The position numbers were made by a program, and so were the translations under genes. From Paracentrotus lividus (taxonomy: Eukaryota > Echinodermata > Echinoidea > Camarodonta > Echinidae): 64,000 nt of DNA. Positions 24,801-39,800 of the stretch are shown piece by piece. The stretch covers positions 31,862,023 through 31,926,022 of the forward strand of contig CALNVZ010003426.1 of assembly GCA_940671915.1 (NCBI GenBank), read 5' to 3'. Every line of letters begins with the position of its first letter. Positions within the stretch are counted from its first letter, which is position 1. The notes below the pieces were generated by a model. The model saw only the letters and a program-made list of their open reading frames with translations. It was not told the DNA's origin and did not search any database.

Positions 24801-27800
24801 TTTGTAACCGTGCGTCAGACCCAAATTTGCTCAAATACGTGATTTTGTAAATTGTGTTTTTAGCCAAAATTCATAAATGTATCATTATTTCCTCTTTAAC
24901 TTATCAAAATCAATTAATTTAAGGTCATTTATGATTAAAATGGTGTCACCAATGATTTCCATTGAAGAAACAATAAACAAAAAGTCGAAAAACAAAGAAA
25001 TAAATAAGAAAATTTAAAAACAATAGAATACATAAGAAAAAAATCTTCATAAAGATTTTTTTTTAAACGCATTTCACCAGAAGCCTACAAAGTGCCTGTA
25101 GACCAAAAGTTAGCACTTTTAGAGCTTTTTTAAATTAATTAGAGCAAATCTTAGATTTTATGCATAAATTAGCATAATTAATTAGTAATGAAATTTTTCG
25201 GAGATTATGACTCTTTGGTTTTGGAGAGTATGCCGTGGGTTACGTGCGTGCCAAGTTTCGGCGCGATCGCGCGCTCAACGGCCGAGATCTTAGGGGGGGG
25301 GGGCTGAATGAGCCCCCCAGTCTTTATGTGTGTCAAAATAGCCCAGTCTTTTAAGGGTTAAGCAGTGGTCAGTAGTATAATGTATCCCTAGGTAAAATTC
25401 AAGATAACTTTCTTGATTAGTTTTCCTTAATACCGAGTGGTCATTCTTCATCCTGTTTTGGTTTGAAATAAAACAAAATTTAAATTTACAATTACATTTC
25501 CCCCCGCTCTCATTGAAACCATTCAGGCCTTGTGAAGACTGTTGATCTTGCTAATATCGATACTAAGAGGGTTACCTTGTCTGGCAGTAACACTGTAAGT
25601 TCAAGCCTCACATTCAATAACATGGTCATCTTGGAGGATAACGTTACCACCGCCTATCTTTTCGATGGTGTCGACCTGTCGGAGTTAGGTGCGGAAGAAA
25701 TTACCCAGTACGACGAGTACGAGGATGAGCTTTACGAACTTGCGTGCTTTGCAGAGACACAGTGTGAACGAACCGACTCTATTGTGACAATAGTCAATAG
25801 TAAGTACCAACATAATATAAACTTCTTGTTCACGAAAAACAAAATTATCTCTTTTCTTGTACTCGCATAAAAAATCAATGATTGACAATATGAAAACAAA
25901 TCTAGATGTAAATTCAGATGTAAATTATGCGGCTTTTATAAAGCACTTGATACCAAATAAGTGAAATAAAACCGCATGACTGATATAAATCGATTAAAAA
26001 GATGAAATATATTGCAAATACAGTATAAATGTATTTTTACCTACCTAATTTCAGACTTCATCGACGCCATCGATTGCGTTTAAAATGTTCAAATTACTAG
26101 CCACCACGACCAACGAAAATGACATTTATAATAAATTAAATATATTTAGCTAATTTCATCTTTTTAATCTATTTAAATCAGTCGTTCTTCTTTTAAATAA
26201 TTAAATAAGAAAAATATATTGCAAACATAATAGAAAATGTGAATTGTCTTTTTACCCGATTTCAGACTTTATCGACGCCATCGATTATCTTGAGAACGTT
26301 CAAATTATCAGTGAGCACGTTCGACGATTCGAACCATTCTCATTGAATAGTTCTACATTCTTGGCTGCTGCCATCTACGCTGATGAACATAGCGATGTAT
26401 GTACTAGCAGTATTGTCTATCGATTCAATACCGCTACGGGACAGTTTGAAGAATTTCGTAAGTATAATTAATGTTTTTCGGAATATTATATATATATATT
26501 TCATTTCATTTAATTATATATATATATAAAAGAGACAGACAGTGAGGTGTGTGTGTGTGTGTGTGTGTGGGTGGATTTTGTGTTTGCGTGTGTGCGTATG
26601 TGTGTGAGAGTGTGAGTGAGGGACTGAATGCGCGTATATTTGCGTGTGTTGATTTTAGTGGGGTTGGGAGCCTGTATGCACAACCCCATTTGAAATATGT
26701 ATGATGAGTAATATTTAAATCGAGCTATCATATCATAATATTTCTAAGATTGGATTGAGTTCATTTTTACAAGTTACCAAGACAGTGCAGATGCCAATTA
26801 TAAATCAGAGAAAGCATCATCAAGTCCGACTGTGGCCATGGATGAACATGGATTTACAATATACATTTCACTTCATACACTCAATCAAATATATCAGAAC
26901 TATGGTTAATTTTTAAACCTTCTTAGCCATGCCACAAACTTCCATTAGAGACTCTTTATCAATTCGAATAAAAACCCATGAGCATGCGTGAAAGTAGATG
27001 CTTCTTCTCTTTTGTTGTGTTTTTCCTTTTGTTTTATTAGTTTTCAATATTGACCATTAGAAAAGAAATAATAAAATAATAAGTACATTTATATGCACTC
27101 TTATTCTTCGTATTATTTAAATGGGTACGATTGTATTCATTTTATAAGTATTATGAATATTAAACGTTTTACTGTTTCCTCCTTTATAGAAAAATTGCCT
27201 ACTAATGGCGCAGTAACTTGGGAACATTTCTTCATTGATGATGTTCTCTATCTTGTCGTAGCAAATGCTGGACATGCACCTTGCGAGGGTAAGAACTACC
27301 TAGACGCATATCAATTGTGGATATGCGAGCCACTCAGCATTTCAAAACCAAAATTTAATGGGACGCCTTGAAAGTTGATTTTTGCTGCTTTCCTGTTTGA
27401 TTTTTTTTTTTTTTGGAGGCGTCCAATTAAAAAAATATGAGGAGCAATGGGATGGGATGGATGTTATTTTCACGGAGCCTCTTAAAGTCTTTCTTCACAA
27501 TTTATCCGTTAGTAATGGCCTGTTCAAAGATCGGTTGAGCCAATGATATATCATCAGTCCACAATATGTATGACATGTAGCAAATTAAGTGGACAGTTTC
27601 CCGGCTTGTTACCACTAGAATACGTATTTCCGAAAAAAAAAACAAAAAACAAAAAACACAAACAAAAATATAGCTGCATTTGACAATCGGATTGTTTCAA
27701 ACTCAAAAGTTGATCATCATCTGAGACATATGTTTGCATTGTGTAAAATTTGTCAAAACCGATTTTATGATATTTTAAACAATATATACTTTTTAAAGAA

Positions 27801-30800
27801 TTTTAAAGAATTTTATAAAAGAATTTACCTATCAATAATGAAAACTCAATTTTTGTATTCATCATTTTGAACGTTTTCTGTACAAAGCATTGAAGTAATG
27901 ATCATAGTGTTGATCATGATGAGGATTTCACTTTTCCAAGATATTTTTACTCTTCTTAATCGCATCATTGGGTCTCCTTTAGACCCTGTCATAGCGGGCA
28001 ATAGCTTGTACAGACACAACGCTGGACGTTTCGAGTTGGCTGGATCTGTAGGTGAAGACACCGCTGCTACATCCGACGTTGCAACGTTTACTATCAACGG
28101 CGACAATTTCCTGGTTTTCACAACGATCGAGGGCAATCTGGCCAGTGTCTATAAATATAACGACGTCTCGGAGATATTCCAAATCTTTCAGGACATAAAT
28201 ACTGGAGGTAATGTGTTATTTTTAGTATCAATATTTCATATAGGAGATTTTCCTTCGTATTCATGAAACTTGAACTTAATTTCATTTTGCTACCATTTAG
28301 AACAACAGTTGCTCATTTCAGTATCATTTTTTTTGTGTTAACTGTTGGACCTGGTAGAAATATGAAATGCTCAAATATATTTAATTTAAAAAATGGATGT
28401 TGATGTGCATTGGTGGCTCACGTAAAATTTCGAACCATTAGATGTATTTAGCCTGAAAATATTTTCCTGTGTTCAATATCATATCTACTTTCATTTCCAT
28501 CCATTTATTCCTTCATAAGTTGTGTCTTAGGCATTCAGGAACTTTTTTTTAAAGCTTAATCTCTTACAATGTCGAATTTAAATGTTTGTGGTGTGTAAGG
28601 ATGTTCAGGAAAATAAAGGATTCGCAAAATAGATACCTTTGACCAAGTATCGACATTTCTAAAACCGTATCTGGGTACAAATTGGTCTAGCACTCCAGTT
28701 TACAAAGAAATCTGTTTATGTACCTTTAAAGGGGAAGTTCACCCTGGAATTTAAAAAATGCAGAATAATAAAAGAGAAATATTAGTAAAAGTTTGAAGAA
28801 AATCGACTACTAAATAGCAAAGTTATGAATATTTAAAATTTTGATTCTGTGACGTCACGTGCGAGCAGCTCTCCCATGTGTTGTGTATGTAAATTCCATA
28901 AATTTCTCTTTTTTTCATGGTTCTTGATAAAGGAATGGGTCAATTTGATAGAGACATGTATATGAACATATGTTTGATGATATATCGACCGCACAGATGA
29001 CATTAATTTTCTTTTTAAAAAATGACACTTTATAGAATTTACACTACATAACACATAGAAGAAATGCTCGCACGTCGCAGAATCAAAACTTTGAATATTC
29101 ATAACTTCATTATTTGTTGGTCGATTTTCTCCAAACCTTCACGCCCCTGCAGGTCGGGGAGTAGAATAGACCCGCTGTATTCCCTGCATGTCGTAAGAGG
29201 CGACTAAAAGGGACAGTCAGTTTGCCGTGGACTGCGACCCGTGTCGGTGGAGAAGGGGATCCTGGTGATTGAGATGAAATGGTGAGACTGCGGTTTCCTC
29301 CGAAGCAACACATCACTTTGGCCCTGGATTCACCTAGTCGGAGGTTATATAGGCCTGGATATAATCAATCGGCTGGTGGTGCTTAGGCCAAAATGCAAGC
29401 AGTATTGATATTTCATCGACTGAGCCAATATACGTTTGCCTACTAAATGTTAAATTTGGCAGTAAAATTGTTATTTTGTAATCAACTTTGCATTTTAGAA
29501 GGCAGCTGCTTATCAGGCCAATCTGGGTACATTTGTACTCGGAGTATAACACTTTTTGTATCCCTGGCGTCGGCAGGATGAATGGTTCCTAAGCCATACG
29601 ACGTCCCCTCGTTGGCTCGGTGGTGGGTGGGAGCAATGGTGTCGAAAATAAACAAATCAATTATGGCTAAACACAAACAAACAAAAAAGAACAAGAAATG
29701 ACCTATCAAGCGACTCGGAAGATGACCGTGAGTCTTTTCCGAGATTCTGATAATTCAGGCTACCGACCCAACCAAGCCTCTCAAACTGTCGCCTTTCGCG
29801 ATCAACAAGGGCATTGAGGGGTTGGCTGGGCCTGTACGTAACGTGTCTCGCTTAAGATCGGGAGACATCCTGGTAGAAGTAGACAGAGCAGTACAATCGA
29901 AAAACTTACTGAAGGTGAAAATTGTTGTAAATACTCCCGTCAAGGTTTTCCTCATAGATCCCTCAATTCGAGCAAAGGAGTATCCGTTGCTCCGAGTTGA
30001 GAGATTGCTGAAACTGAGGAGATCCTTGATGAGCTCTCTGACCAGGTGTCACGGAAGTCTTCCGTGTTTCTTCCTTTAATAACGGTGAGAGGAAGACGAA
30101 ACACACTGTTTTCTTACTTTTAATGCACCAAGTATTCCATCATACGTGAAGGTGGTTATCTCAGATAAAGGTTGACCCTTACATCCCTAATCCAATTCGA
30201 TGTTTAAATGTCACATTTGGACATTTTCAGAGCGTTTGTACCAAACAGGAGTGCTGCAGTAAGTGCGGCCAAGAAGGTCACGTGGCATCAGATTGCAAGA
30301 ACTTGGTCAAGTGCATTAATTGCGGAGGGAATCATCCTCTGACTCCAGAAATTGCCGAAATGGTAGAGGAAAAAAAAATACAGGAAATAAAGACCTTGCA
30401 ACATGTATCCTATCCTGAAGCACGAAGCGCTTTCAGTCCCAGCAACCGCAAAACTCTTCGTACGCCGATAAGCAAGTGCATCCCCTGTAGCAGCAAAGCA
30501 GAAAGTTCGAGGGAAAACACTCTCTGATGCTTGCTGCCAGACAACTCTAACTTGGATGAAGGGAGATTTCCAAGTAGTACAAGCAAACACATATCTACTA
30601 GCACAGGAGAAATAAAAACTCAGAAAAAGCCTGAGAAAACAAAAAAGATCCAAGAAATAGAGAACTCCTCGTCGGAGCAGAAGTTTAACCAGACCCTGTA
30701 GGGACAAAAAGGCTTCTGGCAGTTTGACCGATAAGATCAAACAAATCAAAAGCCAGTAGAGAAAGTAAAATCTAACCTATCAGAATATACAAGTCAGAAA

Positions 30801-33800
30801 ATAAATCAGTAGTCTAAAATTGAAGGGTGGAGGAGATGGATGTGATCCCCCTTCCAATCCCCCTCCGTCCAACTACAAATTGTAAAAAAAAAAGGATAAA
30901 ACATAAATGCATCCTAATAAAGACAAAGCTGTTGTTCAATGGAACTGCCGCGGTCTTAAACCAAATTATGAAGAAATTAAGCGTTTTATGCATGATTTTA
31001 ATCCTCTTGTTTTCTGTTTACAGGAGACATTCTTGGGCCCAACTGATAATATTACTTTTCGTTATTACAATATTTCAACAAGTGTAGTAGTTCATTGTAG
31101 ATGTAGACCCATTGGAGGTTCAACTATTTAATAAAAAAGGAACTCCACATGAAATAATTAAAAATTCAAAGTAACCTTCAAGTCATTGCGGCCAAGGTGA
31201 CACTTCACTGCACCTTTACCATATGTTCAATATACATTCCACCTAGATTTGAACTTACTCAAGAGAATTAGATAGGCTGGTGGATCAACTTCCAGAACCT
31301 TTTGTTAGTTGGTGACTTAAATGCCCACAGCCCCCTTTGGGATGTCAAAATTTAGATAGACTAGGTAAAATTGTAGAACAAACGATAGATAATTTTGATC
31401 TATGTATTCTAAACAGCAATACAATGACTTATATTCATCCAGCCTCTGGGTCCAAGACAGCTATTGATTTATCAGTATGCTCACCCACTATTTTTATGGA
31501 CTTTCAATGGAATGTTCATAATGATCAATGTGGCAGTGATCACTTTCCTATACTCATTGAAACGGTCAGGTGTTTACCGGAGAAAAAAACTCCAAAATGG
31601 CAACTCCTAAAAGCAAATTGGGTTGCCTTTTCAAAGCAATGTTCAAACAGCATTAATCAAGAGAAGTTTAGGAAAAAGAATTCCCTTAATTCATTTTCTC
31701 ATACATTAATTGATATAGCCACCAATCCATACCAAAATCAAATTCTTCACTTCGGAAGCATAATCCTTGGTTTAATACAGACTGCAAAGAAGCTGTTAAA
31801 TGTCGCAAAAAAATGCTGAGAAAATTTCAAAAACTCCAAATAATGACAATCTCCAAAATATCGTGAGGCAAGAGCCAAAGCCCGCAATACCATTAAAAAA
31901 GCTAAAAGAGAGTCTTGGAAAAGTTATATCTCAAAATTGAATATTCATACTCCCATTAACAAAGTATGGGAAATGGTTAAGAAAATAAGCGGAAAACATA
32001 CAAGTAATCCGTTCCTTTCTTATCGAAGGCGGATGGAACCAAAAAGTACCGAAAGATTAGACATAGTCAATTTATTAGCCCAAGAATTTGAACATAACTC
32101 CTCAACTAATCACTATTCTCCTGTGTTCCAGCTTCAAAGGTCAAGCTGAAAAAGGGGAACTTAATTTTTGCTTCAAACAACACAGAAGACTATAACATTC
32201 CATTTAATATTACAGAACTAAAAGATTCCCTCAACAAGTCTCATGATACAGCAACTGGTCCGGAGTAATCCACTACCAGTTTTTAAAACATTTACCAATG
32301 AATCTCTTCTTGTCGTTCTGGATATTTTCAATAGTATTTGGAGGACAGGTGTTTCCCAGATTCTTGGAGGGAGGCTACCATTATTCCCATTCCAAAACCT
32401 GGAAAGGATGCTTCTAAACCAACAAATTACCGGCCCATTTCCTTGACTAGTTGTTTGTGCAAAACAATGGAGAGAATGATCAATATAGATTGGTGTGGCT
32501 TCTAGAAAAGAAGGAACTATTACCAGATTTCAAAGTGGTTTTCGTCAAAATCGAAGTACTGTTGATCAACTCATTCGCCTAGAGTCTTATATTCGTGATG
32601 GCATTATTCGGGGACACCATGTGGTGTCTATCTTTTTTGACTTGGAGAAGGCGTATGATACTACTTGGAAGTATGGCATTATGAGAGATCTTTATAATGT
32701 TGGGTTGAGGCAAATTGCCCATTTTTATCAGAAATTTCCTGTCCAACCGAGTTTTTAGGGTTCGACTCGGATCCAGCTTATCAGAACTACATAATCAAGA
32801 AATGGGTGTACCTCAAGGGAGCATTCTTATGTTACCTTATTCTTGTTGAAGATAAACAGCATCGTAGATGTTGTTACGGCCGCGGTTTGATAGATCTCTA
32901 TTTGTCGATGACTTTTGCTTATCTTGTTCGTCCCTGGAAAATATATGTGTTTTTTTTTTGGACTTACTTTTATTTAGATATACAATTTCTACTAATAATT
33001 GTCTATTTAATTTAGAATCTTATTATATTTTTTTTTTTTTATTTGGGTCATTTGAATGAATAATACGGTTTTGCTGGTTTTTCTCTCAAAACTTATAGTA
33101 CTTTTTGTTGTTTTATTTGGCGTACATTTTCTTTGTAATATTGATAGCTCTCGTATTTCTTTTTTATCTACTTCTTGCATTCTTCTGAACTTAAAATTAT
33201 GTGTTTCTTATCTTGTACCCTGTTGTTTATTTCTCGAGCTTGTTTTTTTGCTTTAGAATTATCTTGGACTGATTTATATTTTTGATTATGATCGTTATTC
33301 TTTAATTTCATAAGTCATTATTGTTTGTATTTCTAATTGGTTGATTATAGTTGGGTTGGTTCTTTGCATTAAAATCGTTTAATACCTTTTATAAGTCGTT
33401 CTCTTCGAATTGTTATGTTGGTGTGTGTCATTTTTGTTGATCGCATTTGTTTTATATGCTGCGTTTGCTCTTCTTTATTTAGATCTTTTTTGATCTTAGT
33501 TATCTAAACTTTGATTTTTGGTTTTGTCTCAGTGTTTTAGTATTTTGTATTATGCTCTCTGCATAGTGATAATCTTTATCTTCTCGGATATAAATTATAC
33601 CATACTCAGTAATCAAGGTCTCTTCGGATCTTGTCTTTTGTGGTTGTTCTTTTTTCCGCTCTCGACTTTCTTCCTCATATTTTGATTGCCTTTTATTTTT
33701 GTTTTGTTGTTGTTGAGTTGCTTTTATTTGATACCTACTCTTTGCTTTTACCTGATTGCGAGATAATCTTTTCTCTTTTTTAAGTTTTCTGCTTGTTTAT

Positions 33801-36800
33801 TTGCGATTAATTATTTATAATAATTATACATCTTTATTCTTTTAAATTCCCCAATCATATTGTTATTATTTACTTTTTTTCAATTTTCGGAATCTAGTTG
33901 TTTGTTTGGTTTTTTATATTACCGTAAATTTTTACCTTTATCTTTCTAATATAATTTATTTATCTTTTTTTATTGTTGGGACTTTCGTATTCATAGTTTT
34001 GATGCTTTTTTTCTAATACTACATTTACTATATTAATTTAACACTATGTTTTTTTGTATTCTCCTTTTTCTTAGTTATCCTTATTTATTATCCATTGTTG
34101 TTTATGTGATTTTTTGTAGTCAGTTTTAGTAAATTGTTATCTCTTTACTATTAAAAACTTTTTTTCAAAATGTGTGTCGTTTCACTTTGTAGTGTATCTC
34201 TTGTCTTTTAGTATAAATTTCTGGTTTTGTTTTGTTTGTGTTTTGTTTGTTTTTGGATGTATCATGCTTATTATTGTATTATCTCATGTAATTAACTTTC
34301 CAGTGGCTTATCTTATTACCTGTTTTTTTATGGTTGTCAATGGAAGATTGTAGATTAAAGTTTTTGGTTATAGCTGTATTGTCAAGGCATTTGTACTTTA
34401 GTGTATCAGTATTATGTTTTATTTATCCGTTGGATAGTTGGTGTTCTTTTATATACCTGCTATGATTTGATTATTTGGCTCTTTGTTTAAATATTATGGC
34501 TCTTTACATCTGTATTGTTTGTATAAACTACGTTATTGTTTTTTTTATAAAGACATCTTTGTAATTTTACTAGATTCTTTCTTTATCTCAGTGTGTTAAT
34601 TGGTTTTTCTTTTTTTTGCTAGTGCCAGTAAACCTTTGTTTATAATCACTCCTCTTTTTTGTTTTCTACTATTTGTTTACTTAGTTTATTCTCTCTTTTT
34701 ATTATTAAACTTGATTNNNNNNNNNNNNNNNNNNNNNNNNNGCCCTGATTCACCTAGTGGGAGGTTATATAGGCCTGGATATAATCAATCGGCTGGTGGT
34801 GCTTAGCCCTAAAATGCAAGCAGTATTGATATTTCATCGATTGAGCCAATATACGTTTGCCTACTATAATGTTAAATTATGGCAGTAAATTGTTATTTTG
34901 TAATCAACTTTGCATTTTAGAAGGCAGCTGCTTATCAGGCCAATCTGGGTACATTTGTACTCGGAGTATAACACTTTTTGTATCCCTGGCGTCGGCAGGA
35001 TGAATGGTTCCTAAGCCATACGACGTCCCCTCGTTGGGCTCGGTGGTGGGTGGGAGCAATGGTGTCGAAAAATAAACAAATCAATTATGGCTAAACACAA
35101 ACAAAACAAAAGAACAAGAAATGACCTATCAAGCGACTCGGAAGATGACCGTGAGTCTTTCCGAGATTTCTGATAATTCAGGCTACCGACCCCACCAAGC
35201 TCTTCAAACTGTCGCCTTTCGCGATCAACAAGGGCATTGAGGGGTTGGCTGGCCTGTACGTAACGTGTCTCGCTTAAGATCGGGAGACATCCTGGTAGAA
35301 GTAGACAGAGCAGTACAATCGAAAAACTTACTGAAGGTGAAATTGTTGTAAATATCCCCGTCAAGGTTTTTCCTCATAGATCCCTCAATTCGAGCAAAGG
35401 AGTTATCCGTTTCTCCGAGTTGAGAGATTGTGAAACTGAGGAGATCCTTGATGAGCTCTCTGACCAGGGTGTCACGGAAGTCTTCCGTGTTCTTCCTTTA
35501 ATAACGGTGAGAGGAAGACGAACACACTGTTTCTTACTTTTAATGCACCAAGTATTCCATCATACGTGAAGGTGGGTTATCTCAGAGTAAAGGTTGACCC
35601 TTACATCCCTAATCCAATTCGATGTTTAAATGTCACAGTTTGGACATTTTCAGAGCGTTTGTACCAAACAGGAGTGCTGCAGTAAGTGCGGCCAAGAAGG
35701 TCACGTGGCATCAGATTGCAGAACTTGGTCAAGTGCATTAATTGCGGAGGGAATCACTCCTCTGACTCCAGAAATTGCCCGAAATGGTTAGAGGAAAAAA
35801 AATACAGGAAATAAAGACCTTGCAACATGTATCCTATCCTGAAGCACGAAAGCGCTTTCAGTCCCAGCAACCGCAAAACTCTTCGTACGCCGATAAGGCA
35901 AGTGCATTCCCTGTAGCAGCAAAGCAGAAAGTTCGAGGGAAACACTCTCTTGATGCTTGCTGCCAGACAACTCTAACTTGGATGAAGGGAGATTTTCCAA
36001 GTAGTACAAGCAAACACATATCTACTAGCACAGGAGAAATAAAAACTCAGAAAAAGCCTGAAGAAACAAAAAAGATCCAAGAAAGGTAGAAACTCCTCGT
36101 TCGGAGCAGAAGTTTAACCAGAGACCCTGTAGGACAAAAAGGCTTCTGGCAGTTTGACCGATAAGATCAAACAAATCAAAAAGCCAGTAGAGAAAGTAAA
36201 ATCTAAACCTATCAGAATATACAAGTCAGAAAATAATACAGTAGTCTAACAATTGAAGGGGTGGAGGAGATGGATGTGATCCCCCTTCCAATCCCCCTCC
36301 GTCCAACTACAATTGTAAAAAAAAAAGGATAAAACATAAATGCATCCTAATAAAGACAAAGCTGTTGTTCAATGGAACTGCCGCGGTCTTAAACCAAATT
36401 ATGAAGAAATTAAGCGTTTTATGCATGATTTTAATCCTCTTGTTTTCTGTTTACAGGAGACATTCTTGGGCCCAACTGATAATATTACTTTTCGTATTTA
36501 CATATTTTCAACAAGTGTAGTAGTTCATTTGTAGATGGTAACCCATTGGAGGTTCAACTATTTTAATAAAAAAGGAACTCACCATGAAATAATTAAAATT
36601 CAAAGTAACCTTCAAGTCATTGCGGCCAAGGTACACTTCACTGCACCTTTACCATATGTTCAATATACATTCCACCTAGATTTGAACCTTACTCAAGGAG
36701 AATTAGATAGGCTGGTGGATCAACTTCCAGAACCTTTTCTGTTAGTTGGTGACTTAAATGCCCACAGCCCCCTTTGGGATGTCAAAATTTAGATAGACTA

Positions 36801-39800
36801 GGTAAAATTGTAGAACAAACGATAGATAATTTTGATCTATGTATTCTAAACAGCAATACAATGACTTATATTCATCCAGCCTCTGGGTCCAAGACAGCTA
36901 TTGATTTATCAGTATGCTCACCCACTATTTTTATGGACTTTCAATGGAATGTTCATAATGATCAATGTGCAGTGATCACTTTCCTATACTCATTGAACGG
37001 TCAGGTGTTTACCGGAAGAAAAAACTCCAAAATGGCAACTCCTAAAAGCAAATTGGGGTTGCCTTTTCAAAGCAATGTTCAAACAGCATTAATCAAGAGA
37101 AGTTTAGGAATAAAGAAAATTCCCTTAATTCATTTTCTCATACATTAATTGATATAGCCACCAATACCATACCAAAATCAAATTCTTCACTTCGGAAGCA
37201 TAATCCTTGGTTTAATACAGACTGCAAAGAAGCTGTTAAATGTCGCAAAAAAGCTCGAGAAAATTTCAAAACATCCAAATAATGACAATCTCCAAAATAT
37301 CGTGAGGCAAGAGCCAAAGCCCGCAATACCATTAAAAAAGCTAAAAGAGAGTCTTGGAAAAGTTATATCTCAAAATTGAATATTCATACTCCCATTAACA
37401 AAGTATGGGAAATGGTTAGAAAATAAGCGGAAAACATACAAGTAATCCTGTTCTTTCTTATCGAAGGCGGATGGAACCAAAAGTACCGAAAGATAGACAT
37501 AGTCAATTTATTAGCCCAAGAATTTGAACATAACTCCTCAACTAATCACTATTCTCCTGTGTTCCAAGCTTACAAAGGTCAAGCTGAAAAAGGGGAACTT
37601 AATTTTGCTTCAAAACACACAGAAGACTATAACATTCCATTTAATATTACAGAACTAAAGATTCCCTCAACAAGTCTCATGATACAGCAACTGGTCCGGA
37701 TGATATCCACTACCAGTTTTTAAAACATTTACCAGATGAATCTCTTTCTTGTCGTTCTGGATATTTTCAATAGTATTTGGAGGACAGGTGTTTTCCCAGA
37801 TTCTTGGAGGGAGGCTACCATTATTCCCATTCCAAAACCTGGAAAGGATGCTTCTAAACCAACAAATTACCGGCCCATTTCCTTGACTAGTTGTTTGTGC
37901 AAAACAATGGAGAGAATGATCAATACTAGATTGGTGTGGCTTCTAGAAAAGAAGGAACTTATTACCAGATTTCAAAGTGGTTTTCGTCAAAATCGAAGTA
38001 CTGTTGATCAACTCATTCGCCTAGAGTCTTATATTCGTGATGGCATTATTCGCGGGACACCATGTGGTGTCTATCTTTTTTGACTTGGAGAAGGCGTATG
38101 ATACTACTTGGAAGTATGGCATTATGAGAGATCTTTATAATGTTGGGTTGAGGGCAAATTGCCCATTTTATTCAGAATTTCCTGTCCAACCGAGTTTTTA
38201 GGGTTCGACTCGGATCCAGCTTATCAGAACTACATAATCAAGAAATGGGTGTACCTCAAGGGAGCATTCTCTCTGTTACCTTATTCTTGTTGAAGATAAA
38301 CAGCATCGTAGATGTTGTTACGCCCGCGTTTGATAGATCTCTATTTGTCGATGACTTTTGCTTATCTTGTTCGTCGGAAAATATGGACACTATAGAAACA
38401 ACTCTACAAAATTGTCTATATAGAATCGAAAAATGGGCAGATGAAAACGGTTTTCGTTTCTCAAAAACTAAGACTGTATGCGTACATTTCTGTAATAAGC
38501 GATCTTTACACCCTGATCCTGAACTTAAAATAAATGGTTCTATCATACCCGTATCTCAGCAAGCTAAATATCTTGGACTGATATTTGATAACAGACTTAA
38601 TTTCAAATCATATTTGATTATCTAAGGGAAAGGTGCATTAAATCGTTAAACCTTTTAAAGGTCGTCTCCAGAATGGATTGGGGTGCAGATCGCATTGTTC
38701 TACTGCGCCTCTATAGATCTTTGATCAGATCAAAACTTGATTATGGCAGTGCAGTATATAGCTCCGCAAGGAAATCCTATCTCGAAAAATTAAAACCAAT
38801 ACAGAATCAAGGCCTTCGGATCTGTCTTGGGGCTTTCCGCACTTCTCCATGGAAAGCCTTTATGTGGAGGCTAATGAACCACCTTTGCATTTACGATACG
38901 AGAAACTTTCTCTTAGCTATGCGATTAAATTAAAAAATAACACATCAAACCCAACATATGATATTACTTTCAGACCGCGACATGTTGGTTTTTATAACCT
39001 AAAACCATCTTCAATAAAATCTTTTGACTTCGTATCAAGAGCTCTAATACACATACTAAATAACACTAGTATTTCTCCCTTTTCTAGTACCTAAAATACC
39101 ACCTTGGATGATTTTTGAGCCAGAAATTGACCTTACATTAAAAACTTTCAAAAAGGCTTCACTAGTGACCTTGTCTATTTAGATAAATTCGGTGAGATCA
39201 GGCATAAATACAGAAACTTCCAGCTATCTATACGATGGGTCAAAAGATGAGAATAAAGTTGGATCAGCCTGTATTAGCAACAATGTACAGGATCAGATTA
39301 GATTACCGGACAGTGCGTCTATATACACTGCAGAATTATTGGCCTTGAAAATGGCCTTACACATTGTTGAAAACACGAATAAAAGACACTTTGTAATTTT
39401 TACAGATTCCTTATCTAGTTTAATGGCTTTGCAGTGCAGAAACCTTAAACACCCCTTTGTTGTACAGTTACTAGAATCTCTATATAAACTTGATGTACTA
39501 TGCAAAAGGTGGTTTTCGCATGGATACCGAGCCATACAGGTATCAAAGGAAATGAAAAAGCTGACAAGTTAGCTAAAGAAGCTCTCAAATTAGAGGTAAC
39601 TAAAATACAGATCCCATATACAGATCTAAAGTCGAAATTAATATTTACATTAGAAGAAAATGGCAAACGTCATGGGATTTAAACCCTGTCAATAAACTAT
39701 ACCAACACCAATCAGTAATCAAACACATAATACAATCCCCTTAACTAAACGACGTGATGATATTGTGTTGACCCGTGTTAGAATCGGTCATTCTCATGAC

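Larger units (their letters stand above)
24079..25526 (+). other. Intron with TG microsatellite and a G-rich MITE
   Basis: Contains the (TG)n tract at 24297-24530 and the element at 24609-25361; the remainder is AT-rich. Confidence 0.55.

Noticed and set aside
4342..25799. Phage or bacterial contamination encoding a tail fibre
   Set aside because: Each repeat unit is in a small exon with GT-AG introns and joins in frame to NIDO and EAR exons; the surrounding DNA is typical animal sequence.
33056..33256. Hydrophobic plus-strand frames in 32.8-34.8 kb
   Set aside because: They come from the T-rich, probably erroneous stretch next to the gap; T-rich DNA always yields Phe/Leu-rich frames.
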